From: a virus
IMG/VR virus record: IMGVR_UViG_3300033143_005707
Coordinates: 1-53,592 of that record
Strand: one strand, 5' to 3'
Length of the DNA: 53,592 nt
This document shows positions 15,155 to 23,176 of this stretch, in pieces. How positions within the stretch are numbered: the first letter of the stretch is position 1; each line of letters begins with the position of its first letter. The notes beneath the pieces are model-generated. The model was not told the origin of the DNA. It saw only the letters and a list, made by a program, of their open reading frames with translations, and made no database searches. A program made the translations under genes and the position numbers.

Positions 15155-15246
15155 AAAGATATGATAAACAGGCATTAATCGTACAAGCCATATTCATTAT
15201 TGCTTTTATAATGTTAATAATAATGGATGAGTCTTTAAGGAAATAA
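15145..15246 (+). CDS. Small membrane protein (33 aa)
   Basis: In-frame ATGs at 15145 and 15151; the first has GGGG at better spacing. The product is a basic start followed by one hydrophobic span (ALIVQAIFIIAFIMLIIM) and an acidic end. It fills the gap before the nuclease gene. Function unknown. Confidence 0.5.
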   Translation: MFMKRYDKQALIVQAIFIIAFIMLIIMDESLRK

Positions 15247-15247
15247 G

Positions 15248-16099
15248 ATGTTACTGCCGGATAATAAAAAAACTACTGAATACGTTATTGAAAATAAAAA
15301 ATATGGTGGAAACAAACCTCGCGATTATTTAGGCATGAGCAGTATCGGCAGGGAATGTTTACGCGCCCAATGGTACGGATGGAGATGGTCTAGGATTGTT
15401 CAAATTCCTGCTCGCATTAATCGTATTTTTACTCGGGGACACCTAGAAGAATCTAGTATTATTATGGATTTGCTTGCCGTTGGAATAAAAGTATTTAGGA
15501 GAGATGGTGAAAAGGTTATAAATTTAACTGGCGCAATAGGAGAAGAACAAGAAGAAATAGATGGATTTCAATTACATAGTTCTGGCCATCCCGATGGTCG
15601 TTTATTAGGCGTAATAGAAGCTCCAAAAACAGAACATCTTTTAGAAATGAAAACCATGAAAGATAGCAAGTTCCAAACGCTAAAGGAGCTAGGAATTAAA
15701 AAAGCCTTTCCCGTTTACCTAGATCAAATGATTATGTACATGGGAAAATTAAAGCTAACAAGAGCTCTATTTGTAGCAACTAATAAGGACAACCAAGCAC
15801 GGAAATATATTCGTGTGAAATTTGATAAGGAAAGATTTAGTGTTTTGGAAAACAGGGAAGAAGCTATAATTTTAAGTGAGCAAGTTCCACCAAAAGAATA
15901 TAAAGCAACTTGCTACCTTTGCGGGTGGTGTAATTTTCACCAAATTTGCCACCTTGGAGCAGTACCAGAAAAAAATTGCAGAACATGTGAACATGTAAAT
16001 TTAATGCCTAAAGGAAAATGGGAATGTGACATAACAAAGAAAAACCTTTCACCAAGAAAACAATTCCGTGGGTGTAGAAAATACAAGAGACTGTTTTAA
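15248..16099 (+). CDS. PD-(D/E)XK nuclease of the RecB/Cas4 type
   Basis: A 283-aa nuclease. The N-terminal GMSSIGRECLRAQWYGW block matches the start of RecB-like domains. The catalytic core is SGHPDGRLLG (Asp near residue 118) and LLEMKTM (E-x-K near 136), with a later QMIMYM helix (QxxxY). The C-terminal part has several cysteines (CYLCGWC, QICH, CRTC, ECD, GCRKY) that may bind an iron-sulfur cluster or zinc. It overlaps the helicase gene by TAATG, so the two probably act together in DNA end processing. Confidence 0.8.
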   Translation: MLLPDNKKTTEYVIENKKYGGNKPRDYLGMSSIGRECLRAQWYGWRWSRIVQIPARINRIFTRGHLEESSIIMDLLAVGIKVFRRDGEKVINLTGAIGEEQEEIDGFQLHSSGHPDGRLLGVIEAPKTEHLLEMKTMKDSKFQTLKELGIKKAFPVYLDQMIMYMGKLKLTRALFVATNKDNQARKYIRVKFDKERFSVLENREEAIILSEQVPPKEYKATCYLCGWCNFHQICHLGAVPEKNCRTCEHVNLMPKGKWECDITKKNLSPRKQFRGCRKYKRLF

Positions 16100-17757
16100 T
16101 GAAAACACCTCGCTGGTATCAAAAAAGATCAGTAAAGAAATCGCTAAGGGCAATCAAAGAAAAAGAAGTTCACCCTGTAATAGCAGTCCCAACTGGAGCA
16201 GGAAAATCTTTAATCCTATGCCTTATTACAGGCGGATACCTTGATGAAAATATCACCAGAGATGTTTTAATTTTATCCCACCGCTCCACTATCCTAGAAC
16301 AAGATTTATCTGCGCTTGAAGAACAGTTTCCTGAAATAGAAATTGGCTTGTATTCGGCTGGATTAAAAAGTAAATTAAAAAAGAAAATAACAGTTGCCGG
16401 AATACAATCAGTATGGAGGAAGCCAAAAGAATTTGACAATGTTGGATTAGTATTAATAGATGAAGCACACCTTGTCAATACAAAAAATGCAGGAATGTAT
16501 CGTGAGTTTCTTAAAGAAATAAAGGCGAATTATGTTGGCTTAACGGCAACTCCTTTCAGGCTTGGTCATGGTTATATATATAAGGGCAAAGGCGCACTAT
16601 TTAACAACCTTGCATACGACCTCACGAGCACTAGAAACTATAATAAACTTGTTGATCAGGGCTTCCTTGCCAAAATGTTCAGCTATAAAACAGTATTGAA
16701 ACTAGATGTTAAAAAAGTAAAACATCTTGGGGGAGACTTTGCCAAAAAAGATTTGTCTGCAAAATTTGATAGAGATTCTATAACTGAAATTGCCTGTACA
16801 GAAATTGCAAAGGCAATGAAGAAATTCAATTTAAAAAGAGGATTAATCTTTGCGATAGATACAAAACATGCTGACAATATCAGCCAGTATATAAATGAAA
16901 TTGGGATTAGCTGTATAGCAATTCATTCCAAAACCGGTAGTGGAAAAAATGAAGCTATCAAGGAATTTAAAAGTGGTAAGTATCAAATGGCAGTTGGAGT
17001 TGAAATGCTTACAACAGGATTGGACATACCGGAAATAGACATGATAGGATTATTAAGGCCAACTGAATCCGCATCATTACATGTGCAAATGATTGGCCGT
17101 GGTGGGAGACCATTATATGCAGAGGGATTTGATATAAGCACACTGGAAGGGAGAAAGGCTGCGATAAAAGCAAGTGTAAAACAATTCTGTATGATATTAG
17201 ATTTTTCAGGAAATATTGCTCGGCTCGGACCAATAAATGATGTCCATGTAATTGAAAAGAAAAAGAAGAAAAATGGTACTGGCGATCCCATAATGAAAAC
17301 TTGCCCTAAGTGCAAAGTTGAACATTTTGCAGCAGTAAGAAAATGCAATTTTTGTGGCCATGAATTTGAATTTAAAACGAAGCTAACTTTAGAATCAACG
17401 GACATTGCTGTTTTGGCAGCAAGGAAAAGTATTGAAAAAGCGGTGACTTCAGCTGGAATTTGGATAGATGTAAATTCTATAGAATATAATATCCATAGCA
17501 CAAAAGGAAAACCGTCTTCTTTGCGTGTAGCTTATCGTTGTGGATTTAGAAAATTTTATAAATATATCTGTATTGACCACGGATACTTCCCACGGCATGA
17601 GGCGAAGAAATGGGTTAAGGCAATGATGCCTGAAAATAAAAAAATGCCGCAAAATCTAAAGCAATTATTCGCAATAAAAGATTCTTTAAAAGTTCCAGAA
17701 AAGATTTTCATTACCAGAAATGGAAAATGGAATGAAATTTCAAAATTTGAATTCTAA
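16099..17757 (+). CDS. Superfamily 2 DEAH helicase with C-terminal zinc finger
   Basis: Motif I PTGAGKS (near residue 32), motif II DEAH (near 122), motif III GLTATPFRLG, and motif VI QMIGRGGRP (Q-x-x-GRxGR). It is a RecA-fold helicase of about 400 residues followed by a four-cysteine finger (CPKCK...CNFCGHEF) and a C-terminal DNA-binding-like region. Similar phage helicases (T4 UvsW-like in role) process branched DNA. It closes the recombination operon; a hairpin lies 19 bases after its stop. Confidence 0.85.
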   Translation: MKTPRWYQKRSVKKSLRAIKEKEVHPVIAVPTGAGKSLILCLITGGYLDENITRDVLILSHRSTILEQDLSALEEQFPEIEIGLYSAGLKSKLKKKITVAGIQSVWRKPKEFDNVGLVLIDEAHLVNTKNAGMYREFLKEIKANYVGLTATPFRLGHGYIYKGKGALFNNLAYDLTSTRNYNKLVDQGFLAKMFSYKTVLKLDVKKVKHLGGDFAKKDLSAKFDRDSITEIACTEIAKAMKKFNLKRGLIFAIDTKHADNISQYINEIGISCIAIHSKTGSGKNEAIKEFKSGKYQMAVGVEMLTTGLDIPEIDMIGLLRPTESASLHVQMIGRGGRPLYAEGFDISTLEGRKAAIKASVKQFCMILDFSGNIARLGPINDVHVIEKKKKKNGTGDPIMKTCPKCKVEHFAAVRKCNFCGHEFEFKTKLTLESTDIAVLAARKSIEKAVTSAGIWIDVNSIEYNIHSTKGKPSSLRVAYRCGFRKFYKYICIDHGYFPRHEAKKWVKAMMPENKKMPQNLKQLFAIKDSLKVPEKIFITRNGKWNEISKFEF

Positions 17758-17775
17758 ATAAAATTTCTATCAAAA

Positions 17776-17793
17776 ACCCTTTTCAAAAAGGGT
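17776..17793 (+). terminator. Probable terminator after the helicase gene
   Basis: Arms ACCCTTTT (17776-17783) and AAAAGGGT (17786-17793) form a short hairpin followed by CTTCTT. The U-tract is imperfect, so termination may be partial. Confidence 0.5.
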
Positions 17794-17862
17794 CTTCTTA
17801 AGCACATTCTGTGCCAAAAATCTCTCCTTGTTAGTGACCGCTATTATGGCACGATACCTGCA

Positions 17863-17947
17863 TAACCACTATATGTAGTGTCAGTTAGTGTCTACTAACC
17901 ACTATATATAGGGGGTAGTACGGCAGGGCGATCCCTATATAATAGTG
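17863..17947. repeat. Iteron-like AACCACTATATATAG repeats
   Basis: AACCACTATAT-GTAG at 17864-17878, AACCACTATATATAG at 17897-17911, and an inverted near-copy CCCTATATAATAGTG at 17933-17947. The second and third could form a stem. CACTATATATA also occurs at 9593-9603 beside the primase leader. Confidence 0.55.
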
Positions 17948-18395
17948 TAACCCCAAACGGGAAAGCACGTCGCTACCAGCACACCGGAAAGCCGCTTTGG
18001 AAAAAACCACTTAACGGATCGGTCACTTTTCTGAAAACAAAATCCAAGATGGAGGCATTACAAAATTTTGGTAAAGGAAATGAAATGTGAATACGCCAGA
18101 AGATTTTCACACTGGTTAGGATTTCTCGGTAACATTAATCCGCAGGACATTTTCTTAAAGTTAGAAATTTCAGATTGAAAATAAAATTCATAGGAATTTC
18201 CATGTGATAGATTAACCGCGTTTAATAACTGCATGTTAAAACTTTAAAAAATAAACTTTTGGAAAACTTAAGAGTTAACACTAGCAAAAAACAATAACTG
18301 TTTTTTATAAATGCCAGATTGTACCTAGTAAGAAATTAAGGACATAAGCAAAAGTTTTGATAACGATTAGGATTAGCAACCCTAGTCAGTATCAT

Positions 18396-18446
18396 AAAGC
18401 ATTCTAATTTTGGAGTGCTTTTAATACTGATAAATAAAACTGGAGA
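18396..18446 (+). promoter_or_regulatory. Hairpin plus AAACTGGAGA leader element
   Basis: Ten-base-pair stem AAAGCATTCT/GGAGTGCTTT (18396-18405, 18412-18421; two G-U pairs) with loop AATTTT, then AAACTGGAGA (18437-18446) eight bases before the ATG of the next gene. Confidence 0.5.
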
Positions 18447-18453
18447 TACAACT

Positions 18454-18768
18454 ATGCAAATTACATATAGAAAAACATTTAATATCAACTTCGCAGCAGC
18501 TTGCAATTTTTACTTGGCTGTTTTCCTAGATGATTATGGCCGTGATGGTAATGGAACTTTTGATAAAGAAGATTTAGAAAGGTTCCTGCAGGAAACAACC
18601 ATTGGATCTTTCCTAGTAGATGTTGAACAACGGCTAGAAGAAGAAATTGAAATGGGCGATACACCTATTGAAGAAATAGATTGTTTAATTCATTTTAAAG
18701 ACGCTAACGAGCAAGATGGTTACTTGGAAATTTACACACATATTTCTGAGTTATTTTTTAGCAAATAA
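18454..18768 (+). CDS. Uncharacterised protein (104 aa)
   Basis: An acidic protein whose middle (LDDYGRDGNGTFDKEDLERFL) resembles an EF-hand-like D-x-D-x-N-G loop between helices, though one loop is weak evidence. I chose the ATG following the AAACTGGAGA element; an upstream GTG at 18415 lies inside the hairpin. No family assignment. Confidence 0.6.
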   Translation: MQITYRKTFNINFAAACNFYLAVFLDDYGRDGNGTFDKEDLERFLQETTIGSFLVDVEQRLEEEIEMGDTPIEEIDCLIHFKDANEQDGYLEIYTHISELFFSK

Positions 18769-18774
18769 TTTATA

Positions 18775-18807
18775 AGGGCGAAAGCCCTCGGATTTTAAAA
18801 CTGGAGA
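18775..18807 (+). promoter_or_regulatory. Hairpin plus AAACTGGAGA leader element
   Basis: Compact hairpin AGGGC-GAAA-GCCCT (GNRA loop, 18775-18788) then AAACTGGAGA (18798-18807), seven bases before the ATG at 18815. Confidence 0.55.
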
Positions 18808-18814
18808 TACAATT

Positions 18815-19087
18815 ATGAAAACTGATATTAAACATTTAAAAACTATTTTAGAATCACTAGACCCGACAAGTGAATTACATGAAACACTTGAAATGATAAT
18901 TGAAGATAAAGAGCAAGAGGAAAAGTTTAACGTAAGGGAACTTATAAACTTTACTTTGAGTAGAAAAGGTTATGGTATAAAAACAGATGAAGAAAGTGGT
19001 ATAGTGGTAGTTAGGAAACAAGATGAAATTTGGGACTTTACAATACCAATGAAAGTTGTAACCAAAAATAATCCAAAGGGAGAATAG
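18815..19087 (+). CDS. Uncharacterised protein (90 aa)
   Basis: Begins with a helix (DIKHLKTILESLD) and ends with beta strands (SGIVVVRKQDEIWDF). Preceded by the leader element and followed two bases later by the next gene. Function unknown. Confidence 0.6.
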   Translation: MKTDIKHLKTILESLDPTSELHETLEMIIEDKEQEEKFNVRELINFTLSRKGYGIKTDEESGIVVVRKQDEIWDFTIPMKVVTKNNPKGE

Positions 19088-19089
19088 AC

Positions 19090-19290
19090 ATGCTTAGAAT
19101 AAATTACATACCAGAAGATATTAAAGTCGGTGGTTTCTTTAATAATTTTGAAGAGGCTGAACAATTTATAGAAAATGATATGCTTAGTCCTGACATGATG
19201 GATTATGAAATTATAGATGAACATGGCGATCCGGTTGAATGTGAAACGCCAAACTGGGAAATGAATTATCTTAACTTGTCAACGCAGTAA
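19090..19290 (+). CDS. Small acidic protein (66 aa)
   Basis: Contains FFNNFEEAEQFIENDM, which resembles short phage proteins with a helix between strands. GGGAGA precedes the ATG. No known family recognised. Confidence 0.6.
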   Translation: MLRINYIPEDIKVGGFFNNFEEAEQFIENDMLSPDMMDYEIIDEHGDPVECETPNWEMNYLNLSTQ

Positions 19291-19301
19291 GGAGAATAAT
19301 C

Positions 19302-19556
19302 ATGGAACTATTATTAAAAGTAAATGCAACAGAATCTGAAATATATAATGGTAAAATTGAATTAGCTGAATTACAGGAAGCAGTTGGAGGAGGGCTGATT
19401 GAAATTATCAATTTAAGGAATGCAATAATGATAGTAAATGAGGAAGGCTTAATTAAAGAATTTCCTTATAACATTTTAGCTTCCGGCTATGCAGGAATTC
19501 CAATTGTTGGTCAAGCAGTTTTATTAACGCATGAAAGCATGGAGAAACTAAAATGA
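19302..19556 (+). CDS. DUF3846-like protein (84 aa)
   Basis: The pattern ELQEAVGGGLIEIINL, then NEEGLIKEFPYN and ASGYAGIPIVGQAVLL matches DUF3846 proteins, common in phages and mobile elements and without an established function. GGAG before the ATG; ATGA overlap downstream. Confidence 0.65.
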   Translation: MELLLKVNATESEIYNGKIELAELQEAVGGGLIEIINLRNAIMIVNEEGLIKEFPYNILASGYAGIPIVGQAVLLTHESMEKLK

Positions 19557-19735
19557 AAAAACATACACCATGGATTTCAACCATAAGAGTTTTCTCACCA
19601 AGTGCAAAAGAACTGCAAGCAATAATGGTCATGGAAAATAAAATGGTCTGCACAATTAATGCAAGCAGTTTAAATTTCGCGGCAAAGTGCGGCAATGAAA
19701 TTATTTTTAAATTAATAAAGGAGAGCAGAACATGA
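19553..19735 (+). CDS. Small uncharacterised protein (60 aa)
   Basis: Starts MKKHTPWISTIRVFSPSAKEL; mixed strands and helices, no cysteine motif. Coupled by ATGA on both sides. Confidence 0.55.
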   Translation: MKKHTPWISTIRVFSPSAKELQAIMVMENKMVCTINASSLNFAAKCGNEIIFKLIKESRT

Positions 19736-19896
19736 AAACTTTATTTTTATTATTATCATTAATTTTTCTAACAAGTTGTTGCGGTTGGAAAAGTATTTTA
19801 GATACAGAATCAAAATACTATCAGGCACACCCTGACAGAGAAGGTTCAGTATTTCAGCAAATAAGGGAAGACAGAATAGGAGCAGGCGATGAATAA
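19732..19896 (+). CDS. Small lipoprotein (54 aa)
   Basis: A classic lipoprotein signal peptide: MKTLFLLLSLIFLTSC, with lipobox LTSC and a second cysteine directly after. The mature part is about 38 residues and hydrophilic. GGAGAG precedes the ATG, and the gene overlaps both neighbours by a few bases. An early-expressed phage lipoprotein can block superinfection at the receptor, as T5 Llp does; that is only a suggestion here. Confidence 0.7.
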   Translation: MKTLFLLLSLIFLTSCCGWKSILDTESKYYQAHPDREGSVFQQIREDRIGAGDE

Positions 19897-20164
19897 TAAA
19901 GTAAATGATATTCCATTAATGAGAGTTTGTTCCGTGTGGCTTGCATTTGACAATGCGGATTATTCTAGAATAAAATTATGGTCACAAATAATTTGCTGCC
20001 CTGAAGCAGCACTGGAAGAATCTATTAAAAATGTTCAGTACCTGAGGAATAATAAACTTGGAATAAAAACAGAAGATGTTTTTTTAAAACTTATCTATGA
20101 TAGAATGAAAAAGCTAACCACGAGCGGAATGAAAGTTGTGTTCACTGGTATGCGTAAAAAATAA
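19889..20164 (+). CDS. Uncharacterised protein (91 aa)
   Basis: Helical protein with two adjacent cysteines (IICCPEAALEE). Overlaps the lipoprotein gene end by 8 bases. Function unknown. Confidence 0.6.
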   Translation: MNNKVNDIPLMRVCSVWLAFDNADYSRIKLWSQIICCPEAALEESIKNVQYLRNNKLGIKTEDVFLKLIYDRMKKLTTSGMKVVFTGMRKK

Positions 20165-20174
20165 ACTTAAATTA

Positions 20175-20184
20175 AAACTGGAGA
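20175..20184 (+). promoter_or_regulatory. AAACTGGAGA leader element (no hairpin)
   Basis: AAACTGGAGA seven bases before the ATG of the MoxR-type ATPase, in AT-rich DNA. Unlike the other copies I see no hairpin just upstream. Confidence 0.45.
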
Positions 20185-20191
20185 ATATACC

Positions 20192-21352
20192 ATGAGAAAA
20201 CTACACGCATCACAAAAGAAAATGATTCTTGATTTTGCAGGAATAATTTCAATAAGTAAAATGCCTAAGAAAATTTCAGAAGTTGACACTATCCTTAGTG
20301 CTTTTAAAGAAACTCAACCCGAGCAGTATGCTCATGCCTATGACGTTATTATATTAAGAAAAACAGATAACGTGGATGCAACTTCTATTGTTGCCGCAAA
20401 GGTTTCTGAAATTGTAGAATCCAATGTTGCTATGCAAGAAAGTGAAGCCATAAGAAAAGTCCAGGACGGATTTTTAGCCATAGCCAAAGAATCAAAAGAA
20501 GAAATAAAAATAGAAGCGCAAAGGGAAATTGCAAAAGCAAGAAAAGAGTTTGTTACTTATCAAGTTAAGGTTGGAAATAACAAGCCAAAGAAAATGAAAA
20601 AAGGAACTGTCCTACCGGAAGAGTTTCCTAAGCTATTGGAGTTAGCGCAGGAACGAGTGAATATTTTAATGGTCGGACCTGCAGGATGCGGAAAAACTCA
20701 TGTTGCTGGCTTAATTGCAGATGCCTTGGATTTATCTTTTGCATCCCAGTCATGTTCAGCAGGTGTTAGCGAATCCGTTTTCACTGGCTGGTTATTGCCA
20801 ACAGGAAGCAATGCAAAGTTCACTCATGTTATGTCAGCATTTTTAGATAAGTATGAAAATGGTGGTGTATTTTTACTTGATGAATTAGATGCAAGTGATC
20901 CCAATGTTTTGGTTTTTATTAATCAAGCTCTTGCTAATGATTGCTTTATGGTTCCACAAAGGTTTGAAAAACCATTGTTTAAAAAACATAAAGATTTCAT
21001 TGCAGTTGCGGCAGCGAATACTTTCGGGCATGGTGCTGATGAAATGTACCACGGAAGAAATTCACTTGATGCTGCTACGCTTGATAGATTTAAAATTGGA
21101 ACAGTTGCTATGGACTATAGCACTATAGTTGAGCAAGCTATTATAGAAGCGGAAGTTTTGGAATGGGGATTAGAAGTCCGTCGTTTAATTGCTTCACATA
21201 GTTTGCAAAAAATTATGTCAACGCGAGTAATGAAAGATGCGACTACTATGTTCCGTGGGCAAGATTGGTCAATGCAAGATATTGCGAATAGTTATTTTGC
21301 AGATTGGTCTGCTGAAGAAAAAATGTTAGCTAACGAATTAATGGTGGCTTAA
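20192..21352 (+). CDS. MoxR/CobS-like AAA+ ATPase
   Basis: A 386-aa protein: a helical N-terminus of about 145 residues, then an AAA+ core with Walker A GPAGCGKTH (near residue 163), Walker B VFLLDELD (near 228), sensor-like VAAANTFG and a DAATLDRF arginine-finger region. Phage copies are often labelled CobS because of resemblance to the cobaltochelatase subunit. MoxR-type ATPases work with VWA-domain partners as chaperones or remodellers; the next gene looks like such a partner. Confidence 0.75.
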   Translation: MRKLHASQKKMILDFAGIISISKMPKKISEVDTILSAFKETQPEQYAHAYDVIILRKTDNVDATSIVAAKVSEIVESNVAMQESEAIRKVQDGFLAIAKESKEEIKIEAQREIAKARKEFVTYQVKVGNNKPKKMKKGTVLPEEFPKLLELAQERVNILMVGPAGCGKTHVAGLIADALDLSFASQSCSAGVSESVFTGWLLPTGSNAKFTHVMSAFLDKYENGGVFLLDELDASDPNVLVFINQALANDCFMVPQRFEKPLFKKHKDFIAVAAANTFGHGADEMYHGRNSLDAATLDRFKIGTVAMDYSTIVEQAIIEAEVLEWGLEVRRLIASHSLQKIMSTRVMKDATTMFRGQDWSMQDIANSYFADWSAEEKMLANELMVA

Positions 21353-21353
21353 A

Positions 21354-22241
21354 ATGATTATTAAAGAAAATTCAGAAATGATTAGTGTTCACTTTGATAG
21401 CATGGTTGATTTAATGCAATTTAAACCGGAGGTAGAAAAAAACAAACAAATATTTGATGGATACATAAATGGAAAAAGCAGGAGGCACTATAGAGACGCA
21501 TGGCTTGGGAAAGTTACCACTAGCAAAGAGATAGTCAACATGGCATTGCTAGGGGATAAGGAAACTTATAAAGTCGCATTAGGAAGAATGGAAAAATTCA
21601 ATAGCGATAGAGTAAGTTCTGCATCTCAACATGTGCAAAAGATTAAGCGCATTAAAACCCGTAGTGACATGGGAGATGAATTAGATATCCATAAAGTTTA
21701 TCAAGGAAATTTAAGTCACGCATGGAGCAAAACAAAAAGGATAGAAGTTGATGTAAAGCATCACCTTGTTACTATCTTTTTAAACATAAACGGAAATGGA
21801 ATGGTAAAAGTAGCAGATACGATATGGAGGTGCGCTTTAATTTTAAAGCTAGTTAAGGAAATTCAACTGGCAGGAAAAAGTGTGAAGATAGTTGTTGGTG
21901 GTATGGTATGTAATGCAATGATTCAATCTAGCAAAAAACTAACAACTTCCATTACGGTGAAAAAATATAATGAAACACTTTCACCGGAACGGTTAGCTGC
22001 GATGACTAACATTGGATTTTACCGTGTGTTTGGATTTGCTGCTAAAGAATGTCAGCATAATAATGTTTATTCATCTGGCGGACAACCATTAAGAATTAAT
22101 AATTCTAAAATGACAATTCACTTACAGGAGGAAGTTGATAAAGGTCACACTAAACCAATATTTCTAGATAGAATATTAAATGAACACGATGCAATTAGAG
22201 AATTGAAAAATGCTTTTCAACAAATGAAAAGTTTTACTTAA
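21354..22241 (+). CDS. VWA-like partner of the MoxR-type ATPase
   Basis: A 295-aa protein starting one base after the ATPase stop. The middle (VTIFLNINGNGM, then a helix TIWRCALILKLVKEIQLAG and strand VKIVVGG) follows the alternation of a von Willebrand A fold. The usual D-x-S-x-S metal site is replaced by N-x-N-G-N, so metal binding may be altered or lost. Phages often carry such a gene after a CobS-like one. The VWA reading is inference from pattern and neighbour. Confidence 0.55.
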   Translation: MIIKENSEMISVHFDSMVDLMQFKPEVEKNKQIFDGYINGKSRRHYRDAWLGKVTTSKEIVNMALLGDKETYKVALGRMEKFNSDRVSSASQHVQKIKRIKTRSDMGDELDIHKVYQGNLSHAWSKTKRIEVDVKHHLVTIFLNINGNGMVKVADTIWRCALILKLVKEIQLAGKSVKIVVGGMVCNAMIQSSKKLTTSITVKKYNETLSPERLAAMTNIGFYRVFGFAAKECQHNNVYSSGGQPLRINNSKMTIHLQEEVDKGHTKPIFLDRILNEHDAIRELKNAFQQMKSFT

Positions 22242-22284
22242 TTTGAATTTGCTTTCGAAATAAAAAGTAAGTATCATTAGCAAA

Positions 22285-22313
22285 TGGCAATCATGCCAAA
22301 TAAAAACTGGAGA
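22285..22313 (+). promoter_or_regulatory. Hairpin plus AAACTGGAGA leader element
   Basis: Hairpin TGGCA-ATCA-TGCCA (22285-22298) then AAACTGGAGA (22304-22313), seven bases before the ATG. Confidence 0.55.
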
Positions 22314-22320
22314 AACAACA

Positions 22321-23109
22321 ATGAGCAAGTATTTAATAAATGCAGATTTCACTATTGTAATGAAAGGCAAAGCCGTCACTCGTAGTAAATTGGAAACTGA
22401 AGATTTTATTTATGATACAGATGGCGACGGTCTTTCAGTTGCACAAATGAAAGAAGTTGCTAAGGCAAATGGAATTAAAACGAAAGGGAAGTCAGCAAAA
22501 GATATTAAAGCATCATTTGATGATGCATTATCAAAACTCAAATTACCGGAGAAAAGAAAAATGAGCGAAACGGAAAATGTTGTAAAAATTGTCAAAGACG
22601 GTGTAGCAGCAAAAACCTCGGAAGATGAAATATTAATTGAAATTGTTCAGTCGGGCATCAAGTTCCAACAAGCAATTAAAATGATGAAAAATGCCATGAT
22701 TGAACTTGGCTTTTCAATTAATTCAAAAGAGCGTTATGAAAAAGCTAAAGGGCTCTTGGAAGATGATGATTTTGAGCCAGAAGAATATTCTGAAGTTGTT
22801 AGCATGGCCAAAGAATTATCTGAAAAAATTGGTGGCACTACAGAAGCGCAAGCACTTCAGCAAATTCGTAAATATTGTAAGGAATTTGAAGTTGACCTTC
22901 CTAAGAAAGTTAAGGAAAAGAAAACTTCTTTGGCTATCCGCGTTATGACTTGGATTGTTTCAAACTGGGAATCCGAAACTAGCGAACTTGAAGAATGGCT
23001 AGAAGAACTTGAAACAAGTGAAAAAGCTATTTCCAAGTTTACAAAACAATTTGATGCAGTTAAGAAAGAAATTGAAACACAAGAAAAAGCTGACGCTGAT
23101 TCAAAATAA
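22321..23109 (+). CDS. Uncharacterised protein with a SAP-like N-terminal region (262 aa)
   Basis: The early segment (LSVAQMKEVAKANGIKTKGK, then IKASFDDAL) resembles a SAP helix-extension-helix, which binds DNA. The rest is helical and acidic with a coiled C-terminus ending KADADSK. It follows the ATPase/VWA-like pair and is the last gene before a strong terminator, so the three form one unit. Its task is unknown; a substrate adaptor is one possibility. Confidence 0.6.
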   Translation: MSKYLINADFTIVMKGKAVTRSKLETEDFIYDTDGDGLSVAQMKEVAKANGIKTKGKSAKDIKASFDDALSKLKLPEKRKMSETENVVKIVKDGVAAKTSEDEILIEIVQSGIKFQQAIKMMKNAMIELGFSINSKERYEKAKGLLEDDDFEPEEYSEVVSMAKELSEKIGGTTEAQALQQIRKYCKEFEVDLPKKVKEKKTSLAIRVMTWIVSNWESETSELEEWLEELETSEKAISKFTKQFDAVKKEIETQEKADADSK

Positions 23110-23140
23110 AATATAAAATGAAATTTATTTTATAAAATAG

Positions 23141-23176
23141 AAATGGGATTCGCTTCGGCGTTTCCCATTTTTTTTT
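23141..23176 (+). terminator. Strong rho-independent terminator
   Basis: Stem AAATGGGA...CGC closed by a TTCG tetraloop and GCG...TCCCATTT, followed by a run of nine Ts in all. An AT-rich inverted repeat (TATAAAAT/ATTTTATA) lies just upstream. It ends the MoxR transcript. Confidence 0.85.

Larger units (their letters stand above)
17758..18395. other. Long non-coding region, candidate replication origin
   Basis: No convincing gene in about 0.6 kb, unusual in so dense a genome. It begins with the hairpin at 17776 and contains the CACTATATATAG repeats at 17863-17947. A more GC-rich patch follows (17950-18030) with small inverted repeats, then AT-rich DNA. Lack of coding, clustered short repeats and central position in the replication region suit an origin or a structured RNA; neither is shown. 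Confidence 0.4.

Noticed and set aside
16188-16205. AACTGGAGC inside the helicase gene considered as another leader element
   Set aside because: It encodes part of motif I (TGAG) and has no start codon after it.
18080-18178. Small frames (up to 32 codons) in the non-coding region, for example from 18080
   Set aside because: Spacing to any Shine-Dalgarno sequence is poor and there is no recognisable product.
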